Of a stretch of 64,000 bases of DNA, positions 23,411 to 32,936 are shown one piece after another. The stretch spans positions 2,418,001 through 2,482,000 of the forward strand of contig JACONQ010000003.1 of NCBI GenBank assembly GCA_014281115.1, written 5' to 3'. The position numbers were made by a program, and so were the translations under genes. The stretch is from Laburnicola sp. R22_1. Lineage: Eukaryota > Ascomycota > Dothideomycetes > Pleosporales > Didymosphaeriaceae. Under the pieces are notes generated by a model, which worked only from the letters and a program-made list of their open reading frames with translations, was not told the origin of the DNA and did no database searches. Within the stretch, counting starts at the first letter, position 1. Every line of letters starts with the position of its first letter.

Positions 23411-26400
23411 CACCTTCTATAGTATAAAGGTAACAGAGTGCTGTTATAAATAAGAGTAATAAATAAGTAAACTAAGGACCTCTAGGACACCTTTCTAGAG
23501 GTAACTTCTTAAACAGTAACAGTGGGTGTAATAAACTAATCTAAGTCTATAATGTATTAGCGAATATTAGTTATCTCTAGTTACTTTAAGAATTGTTTGT
23601 GCTTTTTAATATCGCATAGTGACTTTGTTAATCTATTAGCAGGCATATTATTAGTTCCCATCTAGGTCACGTTAATATTACCAACTTCTACTTGCTCTCA
23701 GATCCACATCTAGTAAATCTTAACGTGTCGAAGCTTGGTGTTAAGCTTGTCCTCCTCCTTATTAGCGATTAAGACTATTTGCTAGTTATTATAGTATAAT
23801 ATAGGACGAACATCTGGGTTAAATCTAATAGCTTTAAAGGTGTTTATCTACTAGGATAACTTAGTGCTAGCTGTTAATAAGGCAAACAGTTCAGCCTTAG
23901 TAGTTAATTTAGTAATAGATCTTATAATCTTGGCCTTCTAATTAATAACTATGCCGTAGAGCTTAAACATATAGGCGAATAAGCTTTAAGTAGTCTTAGA
24001 ATCGTTAGCAAAGGCTGCATCGGAAGCTCTAAAGAATAGCAGTTCTTTAGCCTTGTTGTTGCTAGGTTGAACAATATAAGTAGAGTTTTCTAAGGGCGCT
24101 GTCGTAGCTCTAATAGCCCAGAATTAGTAATTGTATAGGTACTGCCATACTATTCGAACAGCAGCTATGTGCTTCTGGCTAGGATTATTTAGATAATGGG
24201 CAAGTATCGAGTGTGCCTTTGCCATATTAGGGCGGGTGAAGTAAGAGATAAAACTAAGACATCTAACAAGGATCTAATATAATTAGGTACGTTTAGCGTT
24301 CGGTTCATCCGTACTTAAAGAGAGGTAAGATTTGCGGAGAGGGACTCGAGGGTGTTAGCTGCCTCTAAGGAGATTGTAATTGTGGCAGACCTTTGTAATA
24401 TAGGAGTCCTAGATTATCCAGACCTTCCCTTTAACATAGTCTCTAATAATGCAAATTCCTAGGAACTAGGTAAGCTCTCCTAAGCTCCGTATCTCGTATC
24501 GGGTTATAAACTCGCTTTTAAATAGTTAATAGTACTCTTAATCGCCTTGATAAAATAGAACAACAATATTATTAACATAATAGAATAGTATTAGCTTGCC
24601 GTTAGTGAATAAGCAAGGGATACCTTTAACTTAAGTGAAACCCATATTTACAAGGGTCTTCTTTAGGTATCTGTGCCATAATGCTAGGGCATCCTTAAGG
24701 CTATACAGTGCTCGGCGTAAGCGCATTATATTGCCTAGGCGTTCTTAGAAGCCATTAGGCGTCTAGACATAGCAAAGTCGTTTAAGATAGACATTAAGAA
24801 ACGCGTTCTTAACGTTGTACTAATAGGCGAGTAGTCCAAAAGCGCATATAATAGCAATAAGGAAACAGAGCGTTCGTGCAGTAAGTGTAGCTGCGTAAGT
24901 ATTATCCTAGGTTGTCTAAAGATCTCCTCTTATAACTAGTCAAGCTTTGTAGCTACTTAAGTAGCTATTAGCGTTAAACTTATATGCAAAGACCTATATT
25001 AGTGGCAGAGTCTTAGCGTCTAGGTGCTTTTTTACCTCATTCTTAACTTTTTCAAATACTTCCTTGTGAAGTTGCTCCTTAATCTCCTTGTCTGCAGCAT
25101 CTAGCCACTTCTTAGCATTAGGTTAAGACTTAATCTTAGCCCAAGTCTTTAGTGGTGGCGGCAACTACTTTTAATAGACCTTAAGCTTAGTATTTTCTAG
25201 TAATAATACAATTGCTGTAGCAAACGTCTGCCAGTATAGTAAGGCGTGCGTACTAAGGTTTTGCGAGGCATTGTTATTATTATTATCACCTTCCTAACGA
25301 CGAGACCCCTGAATAATATTGTCTTCTACGATAGTCGGGTTTCTTTATTGTAGTGCATTGTTCTCGCGGCGGTTTAGAGCAGTATTACCTAAAGCAACCT
25401 GCCTTTAGCCTTTTAGTTAAGTGCGTGTTAAGGCTAATTAATCTAGAGTAATTAGTGCTGGCGTTTCTTAAGGTGTAGGTAGTCCTCTATTAGCCTCCTT
25501 CTAAATTTGCACTTTAGTATTATCTTACTTAATAGCCTCTTCTTTATCTTTAGTAACATCCTTAACTATTAGTTAACAAAGTGTTATATTACGACAGATC
25601 TACTTAATAATAGGGTCCTCCTCTTTGTCTAATAAGTCGATATTAAGAACAGTAACCACATATTGTTCCTCCTTAGTTAAAAGCTAAGGTTCTAGTGGAG
25701 AGTACTATTATTGTTGTAGGAAAACAACGTCTTAGGTTTAAACAACCCTATCGCTTTCTAGGACCTAGATACGAAAGATGTTTGTTCCTTTGTATCCAAC
25801 CAGCCATTTAGTGATCGCTTGCGATTTAAGCTTGTTACCTTTGGCTACTTTTATGTCTTAAAATAGAGTCTTCGCTCCGATAACGTCTACGTGCGCTAGA
25901 GATGACTTCACCTTGCGCATAACTTTATAGAGTGTCTTCTAACCTATAACTTCTGTTTGTAATTAATTAAGTATGTATATGGCTGTTAAGCACAGCTTGT
26001 TTATTAGCGTTTTAGGAAAATTTGCTGCAATTTGTAGGGTTCTAGCTATTATAATAATAAAATTGCCAGCCTTCTTAGTAAAGCTAGTTATTTCTTCCGC
26101 CCCAACAGCACAAGGCTTAACTGCGATGCCTAGGTCTTTATAGATCTTCTAAAGATTAGTAAAGTCTTTCTTATTATCGCAACGAATGTACATAATAATA
26201 GCGTTGAATTGGGTATGTATCTATACTAGCATTTATTAAATAGCGCGCATAAGGGTGGCTTTTATCTTATTACGAAGAGTCTTGCCTAAATAATATCGTG
26301 TGTATTAATAAATAGTGTGTAATAGCCACTTATCTCTATTATAGCAAGCTTTACTAGTCTTTTATAGTTATATAAGGTCGATGCCAATTTATTTAAAGGG

Positions 26401-28384
26401 CTAGGTTATAGGCTCGCGTTAAGAGCGTTAACTAATAATTTTTAAGAGCTTAGAGTTAATACACTCCTTGCACTCCTTCTATAGCAAAGCTCTAGGCCTA
26501 GTAGTAAGCTTAATACTATCTACTACCTACTCTAGATGTTTAATCGCGCGTTGTCCTACGTAAGCTAGTGTCTAATGCGCTTCTATAGGTGTAACTTGTA
26601 GAGGCTTTTGCTCTACTTAGCTTGGCTTAATTATTATTAATTAAATAGCAAACGTGTATAACTCTAATGCGTTCGGGCATTGTGTCTTGTTAGAGTCTAT
26701 AATTAAATGTCCTTCTTACTTGTTAAGTGTACAGAAGACGTCTAACAGAGTATTTTTTAGGTAGAGACAATTGCGTCTAGAGTTAAACTTAAGGCCAATA
26801 GTTTAAAATCGCGAGAGGGATACAACTAATATAAAGAATGTAGGAATTAGCGCAACCTAGATAATTACTATTTAGCGCTCCCTAGTTAGGATATCTATAA
26901 TTAGTTTAACGTTTTCCCACTTATGAATCTGTAGGGCCTATGTGCCCGCTAGTAGAATATTATCTAAGTGTCCGTCTCTAATCTTCTTCTAAGTCTTTGG
27001 TTAATGATTCGTAACGTAAAGATTAGATCCTGGATCAAGAATCCACTTATTAATTAGTGGTGGAGGCTGCTAAATAGCAGCAGTAACTAATAGGGTAATA
27101 ACCTTAGTAGTGTCTTAACTGCCTAGCCAGTGCTTAACTGCTTCTGTTAAGTTTTAAGCGTTTAATAGAGGATGCCCTATATTAGCTAAGAAGTCGTTCT
27201 TTGCCAATAGGGTCTTAGTAGCATCCGCCGCCTTCTTTTTAACTCTTTTCTTAATTATAAACAGGGCTACACTTAAAGGGTTACCCTTACTAAGATTCCT
27301 AACTCTGTTAAACTTAGTTAAGATAGTTAGGTTAGGCCTCTATCTAGCAGGTTAAAGAGAAGGCACTATATAGCAGCACTACTTAAATAAGTGCTACTTA
27401 CTACAAATGTAGGTAACTATACATTTCTAGGTATTAGTAGCGGTATTCGGCTGGCCTAGAATCGCGTATATTTCTAGTGCTAACGTAATAGGATTTATAG
27501 TGCGTCTAAAGCATTAATAGTTCTCTACTAGTTCCACTAGACCTATGTAAGGCGTTTTGTTTATCTTAGCTTACGTAATCTTCTAGATCTCGTGCGTAAT
27601 AAAGGACTTATTAATGCCTCAAATTTCTTAAAGAAAGTCTTGTTAGGCTTAGTAGTCCTAGACTTTAGGCAGATTTAGCTTAATTATGTTATAAAGGATA
27701 GTAATATAGCTCTTATACTAAGCATCCATCTTCTATTATTATAGAACCTTCTTAATCTTATTATACTAGTTAAGTAACTTGTATTTACGCTCTGCTACTA
27801 ATATATAGAATATCTTCTTAAGTTGTGTAAGTTATTTATAGAGTGTATTAGCATTCTTAATAATAGAAATATATCTACTAGAGATTATCCTTGTAATCTC
27901 GCGCGTTAGATTATTAAGAGCGTTGTCTTTTTTCTACTAGGTAGCTAACTTTATTGCATAGAATCCATACTAGAAGGTATAGTCTTCTTATTTAGGTTTT
28001 GTAAGTTCGTTAGGCTTAATATTATTATTGCACTAAACAGTGCTTAAAGAGCTACTAGGCATATTATTACCCTTCTTAAATAAGCGTAGTAGTTGCTTCT
28101 TTAGTTTTTTATTATAGATTATCTTAACAGTATTTATTATTAAGTCTAGGTTATAATAGTCCTAAATCTTATAGACTTTAGCGGTCCTCTTTTGTAAGAA
28201 GATTTACTTTAACTAGTTACTTAGCTTATTAAGAATAATTATTTTCTTAATAATTAGCTTATTTTTTTATTACTTATTATAGTAAACTAGAGCTTATTAA
28301 GTTAATCTCTATTATAGAAAGCGCGTGTAGTAAGTAGATAGAGTATAAACTACAGTTAAATTAAGCGTAGACTAGACTTATAAC
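23411..28384 (-). pseudogene. Copia gag-pol remnant
   Basis: On the minus strand the frames are readable between nonsense codons. Around 26,460-26,580 there is a gag-pre-integrase zinc-binding region: AIKHLE, then SIKLTTRPRALL and KECKEC, which supplies the paired Cys. At 24,565-24,582 the strand reads YYVNNI where copia reverse transcriptases have YVDDM/I, so both active-site Asp codons changed to Asn. RNase H should lie at about 23.5-24.1 kb and gag at about 27.3-28.3 kb. TAG codons in place of TGG are everywhere. Not functional. Confidence 0.85.
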
Positions 28385-28530
28385 TATTAGTAAAAGAATA
28401 AGAGACTAAGTTAATTATAATAAGCTAACTAGAGGATCCCTTAAGTACGAGAATCGTAGTTAGCAGCTAGTCTACATAAGGTTAGTAGTATTATATAATA
28501 GTGTGGAATGCGATACTACCTACACTAACA
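28385..28530 (-). repeat. Copia 5' LTR
   Basis: 146 bp, right-hand copy, ends CTACACTAACA at 28,530 and is followed by ATATT. It keeps more CpA sites than the left LTR (AGCAGCTAGTCTACATAAGG). Confidence 0.93.
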
Positions 28531-28596
28531 ATATTCTTTTTATTATATTTTTATTAATATTGTTTTAGATCTAAAAAATTTACTATACAGATTTGT

Positions 28597-28611
28597 AAAA
28601 AAAAAAAAAAA
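28597..28611 (-). terminator. Pol III terminator of the tRNA-Leu gene
   Basis: Fifteen consecutive A on the plus strand, i.e. a T15 run on the transcribed strand, beginning 7 bases after the 3' end of the tRNA. RNA polymerase III stops at four or more T. Confidence 0.85.
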
Positions 28612-28618
28612 TTTATTT

Positions 28619-28736
28619 GCTTCGAGTGGGACTCGAACCCACGCAGGATCTCTCCTATATGAAAGCGCCCTACTGGAAAGTAGGAAAGTTCGCTAGGAAC
28701 TTGAGTCATACGCCATAACCGCTCGGCCATCGAAGC
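28619..28736 (-). tRNA. tRNA-Leu (anticodon CAA) with intron
   Basis: The acceptor strands GCTTCGA and TCGAAGC pair perfectly. The D arm is GCCGAGCGGTTATGGC, the box-A region typical of class II tRNAs; the T arm is GTGGG-TTCGAGT-CCCAC; a long variable arm (TAGGAGAGATCCTGC) marks Leu or Ser. The anticodon stem TATGA pairs with TCATA, leaving the loop CTCAAGT split after position 37 by an intron of about 37 nt. Anticodon CAA reads the Leu codon UUG, and an intron in tRNA-Leu(CAA) is common in fungi. It is the first non-repeat gene right of the transposon block. Confidence 0.93.
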
Positions 28737-29107
28737 TCGAATTCATGGGAAATTTCGGAATTGAAAAATTAATAATGTACGAAATATATGAGACCCATAC
28801 CAAGAGTAAGATCATCGCAACCTTTTGGTATTCGGTAAAACGCTGTTATGGAAAGCTGTGTTGAGCCCTATACTGTAACTGTTTAGCGCACTGGCCCACG
28901 GATGTTAAGCGAGTCGACCCTAGTCTCGAATAGGCACTTGCACAATCCTCAGTCTTCAGCCATGATTATTAAGAAAGGGTCCTTATAATTGTACGCTATG
29001 CTATGTCGATAAATTATTAAAAAAGGTCGACGAATTAGAGTCGCAATTGGAATGCGCTCCTCTTGTTGTACATAGTATAATATTCATCGCTTCGATATGC
29101 TCCCGTC
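28737..29107. other. Intergenic; includes a short dispersed repeat
   Basis: Bases about 28,816-28,865 (CGGTAAAACGCTGTTATGG, then AAAGCTGTG) resemble 63,297-63,355 (CGGTAAGACGCTGTAAACGG, then AAAGCTATAG). Otherwise no feature was found. Confidence 0.5.
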
Positions 29108-29467
29108 TTAGCGCCCATTACGACCAGGCATGAGATGATGGTCGCGCTGTAAATTCTTGCGACGCTGATTATCCTCCCACCATATCATGAGCTCATTAAT
29201 TTCCTGTGAGCTGTCCACAGCCAAGGAATATTCAAGGCGTTGAAGAAGGTCCTCTAATGCATACTTCTTCCACCAAGCTTTACCGTCGCGCGTTAGCAGC
29301 GCCTTAGTAAGAGAAGGTCCGTCTCGATACACAGTAAAGTGATGCCGAATAACAAGATCAAATGCTCTCATACGTTCAAGAAATGGCTTCATTAAAGAGG
29401 TGTTACAGGTGAAGCCGTCAGCCCCAATGCTAACGATCGTTAGCCGGTCTAAAGCAGCATTAAGATC
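29108..29467 (-). CDS. Hypothetical protein, partial or terminal exon
   Basis: A frame stays open from about 29,467 to a stop at 29,108-29,110. The first ATG is at 29,392 (94 residues), but the open, protein-like stretch upstream (LTIVSIGADGF) suggests an exon whose acceptor may be the AG near 29,468. The product would be helical, charged and rich in aromatic residues (KAWWKKYALEDLLQRLEYSL, NELMIWWEDNQRRK). It lies 81 bp downstream of the bZIP/SANT/C2H2 gene on the same strand, so it could be that gene's last exon, but no donor giving the right phase was found. No family recognised. Confidence 0.4.
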   Translation of the reverse strand, partial: DLNAALDRLTIVSIGADGFTCNTSLMKPFLERMRAFDLVIRHHFTVYRDGPSLTKALLTRDGKAWWKKYALEDLLQRLEYSLAVDSSQEINELMIWWEDNQRRKNLQRDHHLMPGRNGR

Positions 29468-29548
29468 TCAAGTAATCTAGGAAGTAAACTGTTGTGCGCG
29501 ATACTAGTTAGATTTTGTTTAGGAAGCTATTGCTAAAGTAAGGTAGTC

Positions 29549-31534
29549 TCAAATAGCTTCTAACGTGGGAGTGCACACCGTCTTAACATAGATTCCGACA
29601 TGAAGTACTGCGCGACGATTATCAGAGAAAATTCGACGGTAGTCTGCGCGTCTGGAAGAGCCCCAACTTAGGAGGCCTTGCTCAAGGGTTGGAAATCCGG
29701 AGAACCAATCTTTTGGAATGGAGTTAGAAGAGGTACGCGCAACCAGGATCACGGATGGGGGCTCATTGACTGCCGAATCGTTGGGAAATTCGATGCGAAA
29801 CAACTTGGGGTCTTTTGAAGCTTTCTCGGGGCCGCATTTCTCTTCGTGAGATGTCAGTAGGTATGCGTCTGGCCAATGAGTGCCACAGCCCTTTCGGCAG
29901 GTGAACTGGTTGCCCTTTGGATTGTCATTGTGCGTCGGAAAGTGTGCGGCGAGACTACTACGGTTCGAGAATGTTTTGTCGCAGCCCAACAATTCCGCCC
30001 ATGGACACGGCAAAGGGACTTTCTTAAGGCGCTTTTCGCATTGATATACGTCATGACGGTTTGCTTCGGCGTAAGTTGCAAACCACCTGCCACAAGAACG
30101 ACTATTGTTTGGACAGAGAACATATCCATCGACTTCCTCGGGAAGCAAAGGGAAGACTTCGCGGGGCTCCTCCTCCTCCTCCTCGGACGGAAAGGCCTCG
30201 TTGTTCTCTGCGTCATCGCCGCTCTTCTGTGGCATACGTGGACGAGCGGTTTTCTGCTTCTTCCTGTGGTTGTCTTGGGTCAAGCTGTCGTCTTCGGAGT
30301 CATGAGCGGCTTGACGCTTCTTGCAGTGGTCTTCTTGCAATTTCGGTTTCATGTCATAGTATTTGCGCCTTATTGCTGCCAAGGTGCGGCCTGGAAATTC
30401 TACGAGGAAGTCTTCGAAAGGATTTTCTTCATCTTTGTCCCCTTCTCCTTCTCTCAGTCGTACAAGTTTGTTTGCGTCTTCGTCAGTCCAACGAGCATGC
30501 ACACGCAGAGGGAGTGGAGGTGGTCGTCGGACAGAGCTTGCCGCGTCTACTATTGAGACTGGAGTGGAATAGGCAGACTCGACGGGGCTGTTCGTAGTAT
30601 GGCTCTGGTTGGACGGACCTCTTTGGCGGGAAGAGGACATTAGCGACGATGGTGTACACGTTGCACTCATCGAAGAACTGGTCGAGAAGGATGAAGAAGG
30701 GTCCACGAGAAGATTTTCAGGAAGCGGAAATGGAGCACCCTTGTTAAACATGTCCATGCGATGACCGAAAATTGCGAAGTCCAAGGCATCGTTGCTGATA
30801 GCAACTACGGATGGGTCCTGAAAAGAAGGGCCGGCTGAGAGGGTCTCATTACAATAGCGAGAACACGACGATTTGAGGTTCGCTACGAAGAGAACAAAGG
30901 ACTGACGTAAATAGTTGAAATCAGATGACTGGTTGGATTGGTCGATCCGCTCGAGTATGGAGTTAACAAGAGTTTCTACGGTGCCCAAAGCGACGGCTGC
31001 AGCATCCACGCTTACTGTGTGACATTAGACTCCATCTGAGGTCAGATTCGTCGCGCATTTACCAGGTTCATCTTGAAGATGCTCAACAAGAGTGACTGCT
31101 TGAGCGGCAGGAGCGGTAAGAGCGGCAGGAACGGCGATAAATGCAGAAGATATGCCCTTGTACTTCTCAAGTTGCGCCTGAAGGTCGCCGTTGCGCTCCT
31201 CGAGTTCGGCAACATGGGCAAGCTTCCTCTGTCGAGACTCACGAGCTGCAAGAGTGTTACGCGCTCGCGCCAGGGCAATCTCGTCATTGGATTCAACAGT
31301 GATGGCAGGAAGAGGACCCTTGCGATTATGTGATTTGCTGAAGCCGTTCGTCGCATGGAAGTTGGTGGAAGATTCCTTGCGGTTTGAACTGTCGAGAACA
31401 ATAGGAGTTCCGATATTAGAAGAGTGCGATGGCTCCGTCGGCTGCTTGTCTGCTGAGGCATTTGTTCCTGTCTGCGGCGAGAAGAACGAGAACAGACTCA
31501 TGTTGTCGCCGGTGTGACGCTTCTTGGGCGGCAT
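29549..31534 (-). CDS. Predicted DNA-binding regulator with bZIP, SANT/Myb-like and C2H2-like regions
   Basis: Exons 31,534-31,063 and 31,014-29,549 join into 645 codons. The 48-nt intron starts GTAAATG and ends CTAATGTCACACAG, with a CTAAT branch-like site. Without splicing, an in-frame TAA (31,025-31,027) separates two frames, and the second has no ATG at its start, so splicing is the better reading. The bZIP lies at residues 88-127: basic region ARNTLAARESRQRK with the N-x7-R pattern, then a short zipper. A SANT/Myb-like segment lies at 330-381 (RWTDEDANKL ... FPGRTLAAIRRKYY). Three Cys/His clusters lie at about 458-483, 494-519 (C-x7-C-x12-H-x3-H) and 530-551. Residues 11-18 (NMSLFSFF) resemble a PCNA-binding box with Asn in place of Gln. 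Acidic run EEEEEE before the fingers. Probably nuclear; targets unknown. Confidence 0.75.
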
Positions 31535-32356
31535 GGTAGGCAACCGACAAAGGACGCCAGAGGAAAATGCCCCGATGAGGTGTAGGAATGAGGGACGACG
31601 ACATCTGCTCGAGAATGGCTGCATCTTGATGTTAGGGCAGGCGCGAAGCTGGCAAGTGTTCCTTCTCCTTCGGTATAGTGGGAAGGCGCGAATGCAAGCG
31701 ACGAACATCGAACGGTTTCGATCTGTCCGATTCTATACACAATAGTCGCCAGAAAGGATGAAATGATGCGTCGCGGCTTATTACGTGTGCGCGTAGAGCT
31801 TCTATTGAGGAAGTTCAGGTTTGGGTGATCGGTCTCAAGCAGCGAAGCTGCTTGAGTGAGAATATTACCCAAGACACAAGATTCGCAGCTATAGTAGCTA
31901 CAGTAGCTACAGTGGCGTTGTATTATATGTCTTTGGGTTATCTCTCGATCGGATAATTGAAAAATTGTTGTGTATGTGGACGATACTGGTTTGAGGGCCG
32001 CTGAATGGGCTGTGGCTGGACCGTGAAGGTGCCATTTCTTTACTTGGCGAGTCGCATCGCGCGCAACTGGATAGCGGCACCATACTAGATGGATCGTTCA
32101 GTAGGCGATACAAACTGGCGTGGCCACAGCGGCCAGAGGCCCGGGCAGGCGAGGATTTGAAAGGCGGAGTAGAGAAGAACGTGAAGCACACCTGACGATC
32201 CACACAACATAGAGGGCGAGCAACGCCAAGACGCGCTAAACTTAATTGGGTACCGTCCTTCAAATGGTACCTTACCACCTTACGTATTGGAACTCGTTTT
32301 CATCGCAAAGAGGCGCAACAGAACGCCAACCTCAACCTCTACTTCAACCCTTACCC
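31535..32356. other. Upstream region of the regulator gene
   Basis: No convincing gene. It contains a short tandem GTAGCTACA (31,891-31,912) and moderately GC-rich sequence. A 123-codon minus-strand frame at 31,907-32,278 has no recognisable features. Confidence 0.5.
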
Positions 32357-32515
32357 TTGGTTTGACCCGTACACCACCTAACCGCGACGACACTTTACAC
32401 AGCATTTAAGGTGGACTCTGCTTTAGCATCACCATTGGTTTAACCCCACATTACCTAACCGCGACAACACTTTAGACAGCATCTAAGGTGGTCTCTCTTA
32501 GTAGCCCAGTTATAC
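32357..32515. repeat. Tandem duplication, 78-bp period
   Basis: Two units starting TTGGTTT at 32,357 and 32,435 share CTAACCGCGAC, AACACTTTA and CAGCAT-TAAGGTGG. Further degenerate blocks (CTCTCTTAGTAGCCCAG at about 32,493 and CTCTCTTAATAGCCCAG at about 32,581) extend the array. Function unknown. Confidence 0.75.
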
Positions 32516-32639
32516 TGGATAATAGATACGATACTACCTAGGCACTATTGTGGCCTCTGTTGGTAGCCTAGTGTTATGGCCTCTCTTAATAGCCCAGTTC
32601 CGGTCTCGACCGAGACCCACAGGCATTTTATAGTTAAGA

Positions 32640-32775
32640 TTATATGTGTGTGGCATTAATTTATCTACCTAGGGGTAGGACGACAAAGGCTTTCATCTCA
32701 AATAACATGACAAAAAAAAGCAGAGCCCCCTGCTTAGTAATCAAAAAGAGCGTGAAAAGGGGAAGATTATATAAT
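32640..32775. repeat. Dispersed MITE-like repeat, copy 2 (not RIP-mutated)
   Basis: Shares GGTAGGACGACAA, AAAAGCAGAGCCCCC and AAAAAGAGCGTGAAAAGG with 63,815-63,900 and, in RIP-mutated form, with 9,815-9,920. Limits are approximate. Confidence 0.7.
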
Positions 32776-32885
32776 AATAATAAATTATTTAATTTTTTTA
32801 ACTTAGTTAGAACACCTTTTTGTCACATGGCTATTATACTAGCTTTTAGAAAGCCCATGAGAATGCGCCTTATAGTATAAGGAAG

Positions 32886-32928
32886 CTTGCGCTCGAGTCA
32901 CACGCCATAACCACTCGGCCAACTCTCC
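32886..32928 (-). pseudogene. 5' fragment of a class II tRNA gene
   Basis: The minus strand reads GGAGAGTTGGCCGAGTGG, then TTATGGCGTGTGACTCGAG: a D arm nearly identical to that of the tRNA-Leu at 28,619, followed by an anticodon loop that would read CGA (Ser). No T arm or matching 3' acceptor strand (ACTCTCC) follows in the next few hundred bases, where the dispersed repeat lies instead. It is a broken tRNA gene or a tRNA-derived fragment. Confidence 0.7.
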
Positions 32929-32936
32929 TTGATGTA

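Larger units (their letters stand above)
23265..28530 (-). mobile_element. Ty1/copia LTR retrotransposon, RIP-decayed
   Basis: Two 146-bp LTRs (23,265-23,410 and 28,385-28,530) share TATTAGT...CACTAA-type ends. The 5-bp flanks are GTATT on the left (23,260-23,264) and ATATT on the right (28,531-28,535), identical except for one G-to-A transition. The element is 5,266 bp long, normal for copia. Minus-strand orientation follows from an AGAAGGTG purine tract just inside the left LTR and from integrase (26.5 kb) lying upstream of reverse transcriptase (24.6 kb) on that strand, the Ty1/copia order. It ends about 90 bp from the tRNA-Leu gene. Confidence 0.93.

Noticed and set aside
29876..30597. 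Plus-strand frames of up to 226 codons
   Set aside because: Antisense shadows of the regulator gene's acidic and Ser-rich coding sequence.
31025..31534. bZIP frame as a separate 169-residue protein
   Set aside because: The next frame has no ATG, is in register, and an intron with good signals joins them; the fused model explains more. It remains the fallback if splicing is not observed.
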